A stretch of DNA of 64,000 bases from Megalobrama amblycephala (Eukaryota > Chordata > Actinopteri > Cypriniformes > Xenocyprididae): assembly GCF_018812025.1 (NCBI RefSeq), contig NC_063065.1:28988240-29052239 (forward strand), written 5' to 3'. The translations under genes were made by a program, and so were the position numbers. Below, in pieces: positions 11,083 to 21,425 of this stretch (its first letter is position 1; each line of letters starts with the position of its first letter). Below the pieces are notes generated by a model, which did not search any database, had not been told where the DNA came from, and worked only from the letters and a program-made list of their open reading frames with translations.

Positions 11083-12725
11083 GGATTTTCTATTCCATGT
11101 TTCAGATATGGTTTTATCAGGTAGGTGATTTATCATGCTCTCAGATGGTACGTTAGGTAATGGAGGCATTTGCACTTTTGGGATGCGTTCTTGTTCTTGT
11201 CTTTTAAGACACGTTGTCAAGAAATATATTTTAACATCTTGAGTCCCCCACGTTCCTTTCCGTTCCTTTGTGCTCAGTCTAGCTGTGCGAATACCCTCCA
11301 TCTCTTCCCTCAAGTAAACTGGCATCTCATGTTTTCTTGAAGTTGGAGAAATTATTTGATATTGTGGAATTCCACCTGGATTTTTTTCTAAACTTCTAAA
11401 CAAATTTAGAAGCTTTAAATGAAGTTATGTTTTGAAGACAAAATTGCATATTAATACACCAGGGTTCCGTTAATTCCTTCTTTGTGCAGTCTGTTTCCCA
11501 AAGCAAACCTAAACTGGAATGAAGCAGTCTTCAAACTAAGCAGAGCAGTATCTTTTTGTCTATAGTAATGACCTGAGTATGGATTGCTCATATGCTTTGG
11601 GATCGCAAAGCACTCCGAATATTTTTCCATAAAATGTATTTTTTCCTCTCCTCTGATAAGACTTGAGGGAGAACATGAGCAATTATCTTAAAATGAGCTC
11701 AGCTCCTTGGTGAAGTCTCTGCTCATCGAGGGAAATACTGTCAGGGAAATGACCCCTGCCGGGCCCCTGTAGAGCGTCATGTGGGTGTCTCTGGATTAAA
11801 GACGACGCTAATGTGTTAGAATGCTTATCGTTTCTTTTACCACTTCTTTTATGCTCTAATCGTGCTGTACCGGAATGTATGAACTGTCGAAACTTTTCTT
11901 CACTTGTACAGATCCGTTTAGAATTCTGTTATATGATATCATAAGCAATATAAGCTACATTTTAGCTTCACTAAGTGTAAGACATTTCAGTGTTGTTATT
12001 TTAAATGTGCAGATCATCCTTTTGACATTTTCGCACATCTCCCCTTTGTCTGAGGCTGCTGTGCTTCCGGGTTTGTCATTAGCATATATATGGCTTGTGA
12101 GGCTATACTCATTTCACTTCACGCTGTTTTAAAGCGCCTTATTAGCATCTTTGCCATGGCAACCGCAAAATGATCTTAAATATGGTGTGTGCAGTGGAGG
12201 GGTTCTATCTGGAGGGGTTCTGTTGACGTGATTTTCTCAAACGAAGCGTTCGTTTTGCCCACCTCTTACTGTATGCAAATGCTACAGCCTCCAGATACAC
12301 ACAAGCACCATTACGGAATTAACATAATTTCCAATTCCTCCCGTTAATTTGTTTTTTGTTTGGAGATGTGTTTATTTGGATATTACACATCCACATGAAT
12401 GTAGTAATTACACCATTTGAAAGTGGCAGCCTCCTCCGCATCTGACTGTACTTTTCGTACACTCGCTTTGGTGCTTTATGAAACATATCTATACAAATCA
12501 TGACTCCACCATTTAAATTAATGTCTCTTTAATATAATACACATTTTTTTGAAATGTGCTCAATGTTTACACATAGTAATACAAGGTTCTTCTTCTGAAG
12601 TACCATATAATTACTAGTGATCGACTTTTTTTTAGTAATTAGTGGCAGTTTACTGAAAATATATTGCGATTTTAAAAGTAAATTTACAATTATTCACCCA
12701 ATTTAAAATTCAGTTTAAAAAAAAA

Positions 12726-12730
<5 letters not shown>
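11083..12730. other. Non-repetitive non-coding sequence
   Basis: The minus-strand frame at 11029-11403 (124 codons) overlaps the end of the hAT-like element and has no recognisable domain. The rest is unremarkable mixed sequence. Confidence 0.35.

Positions 12731-12815
<85 letters not shown>
12731..12815. repeat. (TA)n microsatellite abutting the Tc1 element
   Basis: About 42 TA units directly adjoining the left end of the Tc1 element. It occupies the place where the outermost bases of the left terminal inverted repeat should be. The right end of the Tc1 element also abuts TATATATATG. Confidence 0.95.
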
Positions 12816-12817
<2 letters not shown>

Positions 12818-14390
12818 CACTCTTATATTGCAGCCATTTGCTAAAATCATTTAAGTTCATTTTTTTCCTCATTAATGTACACACAGCACCCCATATTGAC
12901 AGAAAAGCACAGAATTGTTGACGTTTTTGCAGATTTATTAAAAAAGAAAAACTGAAATATCACATGGTCCTCAGACCCTTTGCTGTGACACTCATACAGT
13001 ATATTTAACTCAGGTGCTGTCAATTTCTTCTGATCATCCTTGAGATGGTTCTACACCTTCATTTGAGTCCAGCTGTGTTTGATTATACTGATTGGACTTG
13101 ATTAGGAAAGCCACACACCTGTCTATATAAGACCTTACAGCTCACAGTGCATGTCAGAGCAAATGAGAATCATGAGGTCAAAGGAACTGCCTGAAGAGCT
13201 CAGAGACAGAATTGTGGCAAGGCACAGATCTGGCCATGGTTACAAAAAAATTTCTGCTGCACTTAAGGTTCCTAAGAGCACAGTGGCCTCCATAATCCTT
13301 AAATGGAAGACACTTGGGACGACCAGAACCCTTCCTAGAGCTGGCCATCTGGCCAAACTGAGCTATCGGGGGAGAAGAGCCATGGTGAGAGAGGTAAAGA
13401 AGAACCCAAAGATCACTGTGGCTGAGCTCCAGAGATGCAGTCGGGAGATGGGAGAAAGTTGTAGAAAGTCAACCATCACTGCAGCCCTCCACCAGTTGGG
13501 GCTTTATGGCAGAGTGGCCCGACGGAAGCCTCTCCTCAGTGCAAGACACATGAAAGCCCGCATGGAGTTTGCCAAGATGGTGAGAAATAAGATTCTCTGG
13601 TCTGATGAGACCAAGATAGAACTTTTTGGCCTTAATTCTAAGCGGTATGTGTGGAGAAAACCAGGCACTGCTCATCACCTGTCCAATACAGTCCCAACAG
13701 TGAAGCATGGTGGTGGCAGCATCATGCTGTGGGGGTGTTTTTCAGCTGCAGGGACAGGACGACTGGTTGCAATCGAGGGAAAGATGAATGCGGCCAAGTA
13801 CAGGGATATACTGGACGAAAACCTTCTCCAGAGTGCTCAGGACCTCAGACTGGGCCGAAGGTTTACCTTCCAACAAGACAATGACCCTAAGCACACAGCT
13901 AAAATAACGAAGGAGTGGCTTCACAACAACTCTGTGACTGTTCTTGAATGGCCCAGCCAGAGCCCTGACTTAAACCCAATAAAGCATCTCTGGAGAGACC
14001 TAAAAATGGCTGTCCACCATCGTTTACCATCCAACCTGACAGAACTGGAGAGGATCTGCAAGGAGGAATGGCAGAGGATCCCCAAATCCAGGTGTTGCAA
14101 AAACTTGTTGCATCTTTCCCAAAAAGACTCATGGCTGTATTAGATCAAAAGGGTGCTTCTACTAAATACTGAGCAAAGGGTCTGAATACTTAGGACCATG
14201 TGATATTTCAGTTTTTCTTTTTTAATAAATCTGCAAAAATGTCAACAATTCTGTCTTTTTTCTGTCAATATGGGGTGCTGTGTGTACATTAATGAGGAAA
14301 AAAAATGAACTTAAATGATTTTAGCAAATGGCTGCAATATAACAAAGAGTGAAAACTTTAAGGGGGTCTGAATACTTTCCGTACCCACTG
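12816..14390 (+). mobile_element. Tc1/mariner transposon with inverted repeats
   Basis: Both ends carry long inverted repeats: GCAGCCATTTGCTAAAATCA (12830 onward) through CATATTGACAGAAAA and GAAATATCACATGGTCC, mirrored from 14390 back to about 14170. The right end is complete and finishes GTACCCACTG followed by TATATATATG, as expected for insertion at TA. The left end lacks about 40 outer bases, including GGTACGGAAAGTATTCAGAC, which are replaced by the (TA)n tract. It also lacks an AAGTATT-like piece inside the repeat near 12970. A single transposase frame lies between the repeats. Because one end is incomplete and the enzyme is damaged, this copy is probably immobile. Confidence 0.93.
13151..14143 (+). 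CDS. Tc1-like transposase, open but probably catalytically dead
   Basis: Transposases of this family cut and re-join element ends at TA sites in the nucleus. The 330-codon frame starts at the ATG in GTGCATGTCAGAGC and has the family order: an N-terminal helix-turn-helix (about residues 14-52, with KVPKSTVASIILKW), a second helix-turn-helix (about 75-132, ending GLYGRVARRKPLLS), then the DDE domain with WSDETK (D152) and QQDNDPKHT (D243). The third acidic residue, expected 34 residues after the second D, is Lys: LNPIKHLW, K278, codon AAG at 13982-13984 where family members have GAG. Between AKM and RNKILW about eight residues usual in relatives appear to be missing. Near 14093-14104 extra bases shift the frame, so the C-terminus ends ...SWLY; the other frame continues to a TGA at 14170-14172, the likely ancestral stop. 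Fossil gene of the surrounding element, not a host gene. Confidence 0.92.
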   Translation: MSEQMRIMRSKELPEELRDRIVARHRSGHGYKKISAALKVPKSTVASIILKWKTLGTTRTLPRAGHLAKLSYRGRRAMVREVKKNPKITVAELQRCSREMGESCRKSTITAALHQLGLYGRVARRKPLLSARHMKARMEFAKMVRNKILWSDETKIELFGLNSKRYVWRKPGTAHHLSNTVPTVKHGGGSIMLWGCFSAAGTGRLVAIEGKMNAAKYRDILDENLLQSAQDLRLGRRFTFQQDNDPKHTAKITKEWLHNNSVTVLEWPSQSPDLNPIKHLWRDLKMAVHHRLPSNLTELERICKEEWQRIPKSRCCKNLLHLSQKDSWLY

Positions 14391-14945
14391 TATATATATG
14401 TATATGAACAGAATAAATAATGTAAATATTAAATATGGTTTATTAAAAAAAAATTTAAAAAAATGGGCAAACAGCACTCCAGCTATTTATTTATTTTCTG
14501 CAGCAGATCAACCATTTTTTTTTCTTTTTGCAAATGGATTGTGGTTGTAATTTTTTATTGCAGCACACTTGCGCTAAACTAATCCCTGAGGCGGTGTTTT
14601 ATTTCTGTGATTGAGTGATGTTGTATAGGGATGGTGTGGCATGTGAAATATTCACCTCACCTGTTTGTGGCTGCACTCTCTGTCTCTCTCTCTTATTTCT
14701 GCTCTGATTTGTATTCGTAGCTCCATCACAATGCAGTAAGCCCCCCTCCCCAACAGCCTCAACATGTCAGGATGCAGGGTTGCTTAGAAACACTCGTGTT
14801 GCCTTTTCTGATGGGCAGAACAGAGGGAAAGGATGCTGGCTCATTGTGAAGCTGCATCCTTCTCTAATAAAAGAAAGAATGACACAGGGCAGCTCTTTAT
14901 AGAGGATGCATGTTTTGAATATGTGTGTGCATATATATAAATGTT
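14391..14945. other. Non-coding sequence
   Basis: AT-rich start followed by mixed sequence. No repeat or gene is recognised. Confidence 0.35.
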
Positions 14946-15541
14946 ATAGTTCACATTTTATTCTGTTTATTTCTTTTATTTTATCTTTATTTTATATTTT
15001 ATTTATTTTTTATTCTATTATATTGTATTGTGTTGTATTCTGTATTCTGTTTTATTTTTATTTAATTTTTTTATTCTATTCTATTTTATTTTATTATTTT
15101 AATATATTTTATTTTTTTATTGTAATCTAATTATTTATTTTATTTTATTTTATTTTATTTTATTTTATTTTATTTTATTTTATTTTATTTTATTTTATTT
15201 TATTTTATTTTATTTTATTTTATTTTATTTTATTTTAGTATAATAGATAATTACGATATTCACCATTATTGATCACAAACTTATTTACCCGGTTTCTGTC
15301 ACCCTATGTCATATTTCACATTTTATTCTATTTATTCCATTTATTTTATTACTTATTTATTTTAATTTATTTTATCTTTATTTTATATTTTATTTTATTT
15401 TATTATTTTTATAATCTATTTTAATTTTTAATTTTAATCCAATCTATTTTATTTTTCCTTACTCTTCTCATTTTATTTTATTTTAAGTATAATACATATA
15501 ATTACGATATTCACCATTACTGATCACAAACTTATTTACCG
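14946..15541 (+). repeat. Local tandem duplication with AT-rich filler
   Basis: Two related units. Unit 1 (about 14950-15291) and unit 2 (about 15314-15540) both begin with TTCACATTTTATTCT and both end with ATTACGATATTCACCATTA followed by TGATCACAAACTTATTTACC. Unit 1 carries the long (TTTTA)n run that unit 2 lacks. The Phe/Leu/Ile frame at 14906-15130 is an artefact of this composition. Confidence 0.75.
15137..15237. repeat. (TTTTA)n pentanucleotide tract
   Basis: About 20 near-perfect pentanucleotide units inside the first copy of the local duplication. Confidence 0.93.
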
Positions 15542-16170
15542 AGTGACTTTGCCATTACCTTCACCCCCTGCTCACCCCAAACTCTTCTGATCCACTTATT
15601 TGCTGTATCTTGCATTATTTATGGCATCATTTTGCATCCTCAGATTGCAATTAGCAAAACAGTACAGCTATATGGTGAAAGAACTAAAGGTGAACCTCTG
15701 CATCTCAACTCCTCTGTTATCTTCACTTGATCTCTCGCTACAGTCTGTTCTCCAATTAGCAGTTGTGTCATTCTGTTCCTAAGCAACCTCGACTCCACAT
15801 AAACCCTTTCCTTGTGTTTTGTTTTTTGCCATTGAAATTTGGGCTCTGGTGACCCTTAATACACCTCACAGTAGTGAAATCCTCACACCCTTTTATCACA
15901 TTAAAAATTGATGGGGAGTCGATCAATAAAGTAGGTGATCGGTGTTGCATGTTTTATTTGTGGCTTTTGGTTTGGTTTGATGAATGTCTTTTCTCTCTTT
16001 CTCTTTGTCATGTGCTGCCGGCCCGTCTCGTCTCCGCTGCTGTTGGGCTGAACAGGTAAGAGTTCTGTTTTAATGATGCACATTAGGACTTGTACCAATG
16101 CGTGTGTAGTTTGTTACTTGTGTCAAGGGTTTTCAAACTTGTTGGTGCCAAAGACCCCAAAGTATGCATA
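15542..16170. other. Non-coding sequence
   Basis: Mixed sequence without clear repeats. A perfect 5' splice-site word CAGGTAAGAG occurs at 16053-16062, but no acceptor or recognisable exon precedes it. Confidence 0.35.
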
Positions 16171-16610
16171 GCCGCATTTCCACCGCAGGAACTTTCCCCA
16201 GGAACTAGGGACTTTGGGGTGGTACTCAGTGTGTTTCATCCGCAGGAACTAGGGTCTAAATGAAGTTCCAGGTAAAAATTCCCCCCTCAGAAAGTCCCTG
16301 CTCGCGAAGTAGTACTTTTCGGTACTTCGAAGGTAGTACTTCGGTACCAAGTCGGTACTGAATTTTTAAAAATGTGACGCTTTGAGCGCTGCTGAGCAGA
16401 TTCGTAAACACCTCTGATTGGCCATTGTGTTCGCGCGCTGTGATTGGCTCCCGTGCATTGTTCACTGTAGCCAATCGCAGACATATCTGATGAGTGCGTA
16501 AACACAATGGCCAATCAGAGGTGTTTACGAATCCGCTCAACAGCGCTCAAAGCGTCACATTTTTTCAATTTCAGTACCGACTTAGTCTGTACTTTTTTTC
16601 CCAGTTTGAA
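16171..16610. mobile_element. Foldback MITE, composite copy of the GTACCAAGTCGGTACT family
   Basis: Arms at about 16341-16436 and 16493-16592 are inverted copies of each other, sharing GATTCGTAAACACCTCTGAT and GGCCATTGTGTT. The same arms form the complete element at 43579-44024. On the left side the outer end is replaced by a second repeat type carrying CACCGCAGGAAC and CAGGAACTAGGG words twice, so two elements appear fused. Confidence 0.7.
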
Positions 16611-18091
16611 AATCCCTGTCATGTGTTATAAACTTTCATATGTTTTTAATAGTTTATATTGGTATGTAACTTATTTTCATTGTATGTGCAGTTACACACT
16701 CCAGACCATTAAAGAAGTCTGAAAGAAAAAGTCACATAACCAAATTTCGTTTTAGTATTGTATGTTGTGGTGTGTGTGTGTGTGTAGTTACATACTGATT
16801 GCCTACTACATAGCCTACGCAGACCTTTGTCTGTACTGACTTCAAGTCTGTTAGATGGATCTCTATATTATTAGATCAACAGATGTGGTCTGGCCTGTCT
16901 GTAGTGAGAGAGATTGAGAAGATCTAGCTGACCTCGGCCATGTTAGATGTGACACTGAGGATGCCACTTCCATGGGTTGATATATCGTAGACCTGCGTTT
17001 CAGTTTTATGAGGGCTGATTTGATAATATGAATGAGGGTCCAATCAGAGCGCGCTCGTATAGATTGATTAATAATAGCGGGTTTACAGTCAGCTGTTCAT
17101 TAAATCATTTTTTTCTAACATGACTGCAGCCAAACACAGCATAATAGCGCTGATGATTGATGCTTGAGCTGTATGTAATAATATGTTTATGTAATGTGTG
17201 TTTTATGGTGGTTTTATTATGATTGTAATGGTTGACCATGTTTGAATTGCGGGTCTATCAATCAAGGATGATTTGTTTTTACGCTTGTCAAATCCTTGTT
17301 ACGCACAGAAAATTAAATGAAACAAATTACCATTGCTATGAGCGGCAGGGTGATTTCCGTGTTTCTGTTTTTTTTTTTTTCTTCTTTTTTTCCTAGAGTA
17401 CTGTGGTGACTATTGGGAACTTGAAAATGGCACATTGACAAGCAAAGTCATTACTGGAGCTTTACCAGTGTTGACAGTTTAAATAGGTAGAAGGGAATAC
17501 AAATGTGCAGCATTTATAATTTATGTAACGTTTTGAATCCAGAGCTTTGTCAACATTCAGAAGCTCAGACTCATGGATCAGGACACCCAAATACAACACT
17601 GAACAACGCTAATGGCCTCATTAGATCGGACCGTGTTTGACTAGTGGCCACGGGCCAGAATTCAGTCTGTGAATGCAAGAGTGTCCATGATGATAAAAGG
17701 AAAAATCTTTTAAAAAATTTAGTTTAAAATAGATGTGCCAAGTTCTTATAAAGTACTATGTGTTTGTTTGTTTCATATAGTTAAAAAACAAAACAAAAAC
17801 AAAAATAGTTAATAGGTAAAATAGGTAATATATGGTTATTAATACTTCAGTAAAAATGAGAATAGGTGTGAAACATATGGTTAATTATCTTTTTGTCCAT
17901 ATCAAAATTATAGTGGTCCTAAATATATTTTTTAAAATCTAAAGTTTCAATTTTATAAATTTTATTTTATTTTATTCAAAAAAAAAAAATATATTTTTTT
18001 TTTACCATTTTCCAGAAAAGTTTATAATGACATTTATGACATTCATTAATGACATTCATGTGGTGTAACCAAGTAATAATATACAGTGTCC
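16611..18091. other. Non-coding sequence
   Basis: A short (TG)n run near 16770, T-rich patches near 17370 and A/T-rich sequence from 17700. The block 16960-17130 with AATCAGAGCGCGCTC may be a repeat, but there is no second copy here. No gene is seen. Confidence 0.35.
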
Positions 18092-18204
18092 ATTTTATTT
18101 TATTTTATTTTATTTTATTTTATTTTATTTTATTTTATTTTATTTTATTTTATTTTATTTTATTTTATTTTATTTTATTTTATTTTATTTTATTTTATTT
18201 TTTT
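18092..18204. repeat. (TTTTA)n pentanucleotide tract
   Basis: About 22 units. Two overlapping plus-strand frames rich in Phe, Ile, Leu and Tyr are artefacts of this tract. Confidence 0.93.
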
Positions 18205-18430
18205 AAAAAATGTATACCATTTTCCGGAAAAGTTAAATTGTAATGACATTTATGACATTGTTGTTGAATCACACAACATTTGCCTTGCCATAAAAAAGGT
18301 CAAATTATCTGATATTTTAAGAGACTTATTGACCTTGAAATAATGTCATTTTCTTTTTTCTTTTTTTTAATATATTTTTTTCTGCACCACTTAACTCTAG
18401 TGGACAAACTTGTAAGCAGTTAATCATTAT

Positions 18431-18546
<116 letters not shown>

Positions 18547-19203
18547 TTGAATTTAAATTTTTGCCATTAAGTTGAATATTTCATATATGAAATTTGGTTC
18601 CAAAACACGATAAACGCCATTTTCAAAAAAATCTTTCCGCCAATGGTATATGGTCAAAAATTTAAATTTTGCGCAAAAAATCCGTTGTGTTATTCTGTCA
18701 TGTTCCCTCCCTTTCTTTCCAAATGCGACAAACGCCAAAATTTTCTCCAAAACGCGATATATCCTCTCTCAACCAATCACAGCTTATGTAAACATAGGCT
18801 TTTTAAGATTTTAATAACAATGTACTTGAGTATTCAGTGCGGTGGCGCAGTCTCTTTATTGCATTTTATGACACAAATGACCCGTGCATTTTGGGAGCGA
18901 CGGCTGAATATTTTTATAAAAATCACATAAGATTTCAATAACTCTGTCATGTATAACTTACTTTGTTGTGTATTTCAATTTGAAAAATAACAGATGGATT
19001 AATTGCATTTTGAAAAAAAAAGTTAGTATTGCATTTTGGGGAAAAAAAATAACTGTTTTTAATTTTTTAAAATCAAAATGGATTTGAACTTTTAGTTTTT
19101 ATAACCAAAAGATGTGTGAAAGTTTGAAACAGAAAATGGTTTTCATCTTGATTTCTTGAGAAAACACCTTTTTACTCAAATTAATCAAAATGATGTGACC
19201 CTC

Positions 19204-19260
<57 letters not shown>

Positions 19261-19285
19261 ACTTAATGAAAAATTTAAATTAAAA
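18547..19285. repeat. TA-bracketed repeat with short inverted ends
   Basis: Left edge GAATTTAAATTTTTGCCATT followed by AAGTTGA is mirrored at 19259-19284 by TCAACTTAATGAAAAATTTA. Each edge is preceded by a (TA)n tract. Inside are words CAAAACACGATAAACGCC, GCGACAAACGCC and AAAACGCGATATATCC, which look like a common fish repeat. No coding frame is supported. Confidence 0.5.
19207..19258. repeat. (TA)n microsatellite
   Basis: About 26 TA units next to the right inverted edge of the TA-bracketed repeat. Confidence 0.93.
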
Positions 19286-21050
19286 AATTAAAATTATGCT
19301 TATCATAGAAGAGGAGTATTCAAGTCATTGCATTCACAAATTGCATTTTTTAATTCAGATTTGAATAAATGTATAGATGCAGGCAAATTAGTAACTAATT
19401 CGGCAGTTCCTGTGCTGGTGATTGAGATTGATGTGACCCGATTGGCTGTTCAGGACTCCTGGGCCGAGCGTTTGGGTGGTCAGCCTCGTTAACGTCTGAC
19501 ACATCCAGCGTTAGGTTTCACTTTAGTTCTGTTAGAGCCGTCTCGCGGCCGAGGGGCCAAGCTATGGAGCATTTCAAGAAAATACTTGGGATTGTAGGGG
19601 AAATGTCTAGGTGGGGAAGGTTCCTGAAGTGTGACCCCAGTGAGCACTTAGCTGTATTCTCGGCTGAGCTGTTACAATGGATGCCCTGTGTGCTGGAGTA
19701 ATTCAATACCAATTAAAAGTGGGAAAAGTTAAAGTGTTTTTGTAGAAAGTGAAAGTACAGGAAGGAAAAAAGCTATAAGCCTATAACCTTTGACACCAGA
19801 CAAGTTTTTGGTCAAATGCTCACAGACGTCAAGAGAACTGCAAACTCGATTGCTCCGAAATCCCACAAGAAAAGCTTTATTACTCAGAGGTGCTTTTATA
19901 ACTCAGCAGACTGAAAATGTTTTCTCAGCTATGTTATGAAGTAGCAATTTTGTGTCAGAAGATCTTCTTTAGGAGAACTAAAATCAAATGAGATGCTGAC
20001 ATACAGTAAGAGTCCAGAGCTGTAAAATGAATGTAGATAATATAATATGTATAATATAAGATGTGCACACTCACATGTATTCAACATGTTTAATATTGTA
20101 TTTCAGATAACATAATATTTTGAGTTTGTGTTGATTAAACCAATCACCTTCATTGTATTAACTCAAATTTTTAATTTCAACGAACTCATGTTTCTGTATA
20201 ATTTATTGAACTTTTGCATATATAAAAAGCAGAGAGCACACAATATGCTCTCAATTAGCTCTCTGTTTTACCTCATTGCTACAGTTGAGATATTAAGGAG
20301 ATGTCATTTGTCTCATTCCTTTCCTGTGGAATGATCCATGATATACAGTAAGATTTCCTATCTCTATGAAAGTCTTCTAAAGGTCCTTATATATTACGTG
20401 ACAATCTCATTTTCCATATGACAGAGAGGGAGCATTTCTGTATGAATGATTTGTGCGTTTGATGTCTTCTTACTTTCATTTCTCCTTTCATTTCTGTTAA
20501 GGTGACAGGAGCTTAATGTTCCTTGAACGCTCTCTTTTCTACTTTAGTTATGACACATTGTTCTGCAACCCAGCCTCTACATTATGATCTTTTCCCAGAT
20601 GGATTTGATGTCATCTCCCTCTTTTTTATTTTATTTCTCTGTTCTCCAGTTTTGCAGTCTCCTGCTCTCTGTCTTAGATTCAGTGGAGTACAGTATGCGT
20701 GTGAGAGGTGAACACACAGCTGTGATGTTCATCTGTTCTTCTGCTCTCCTGTGAGCACACAGTGAAAAGATAATATGGCCTACGGTGTTTGTCAAAAAGA
20801 GGAATGGGAAGTGTGAGGAAAGAGATGGGCCCCTGTAGAGCTCAGACATTCAAGAATCAACAGTTTGTTTAGTGAAAATATCTTTGCTTCTGTATCTCGG
20901 TGTTTTTATCCAAGTGTGCTTGTGTTGGTGTTGGAGTTGCTGTGCACTGTACACATCAATCACAAGATCATTCAACAGTTTATGGGTTTACAATCGGTCA
21001 CTTTTTGTTGTTATTATATATTATGAAAATATAACATAATAAAATGCAAT
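19286..21050. other. Non-repetitive non-coding sequence
   Basis: The part 19390-19710 is GC-richer and evenly mixed and might be conserved non-coding DNA. The remainder is unremarkable. Short frames have no recognisable domain. Confidence 0.35.
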
Positions 21051-21352
21051 ATTCATTCATTCATTTGAGCCTCAGCACAATAACAATGCATCAACTGGCA
21101 TAAATAAATAAATAAATAAATAATTAAAAAATAAATAAATAAATAAATAAAATGTATGTATGTATTTATTTATTTATTTATTTATTATTTCTTTCTTCCT
21201 TCCTTCCTTCCTTCCTTCCTTCCTTTTGATGCATTGTTACTGTGCCCGTGGCTCAAATAAATATAAAAATAAATGATATTTTTTATTTAATAATACATCA
21301 ATGGGCAAATAAATAATTTGAGGCACAGTAACAATAGACTACATCAACTGGA

Positions 21353-21425
<73 letters not shown>

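Noticed and set aside
12690..12884. Ile-Tyr repeat frames, here and at 7.6, 46.3 and 49.8 kb
   Set aside because: Translations of (TA)n tracts.
13469..14132. Minus-strand and other-frame ORFs over the transposase
   Set aside because: Shadows of the transposase coding strand.
16053..16062. Perfect 5' splice-site word CAGGTAAGAG
   Set aside because: No acceptor, branch point or recognisable coding frame upstream; one such word is expected by chance in a window of this size.
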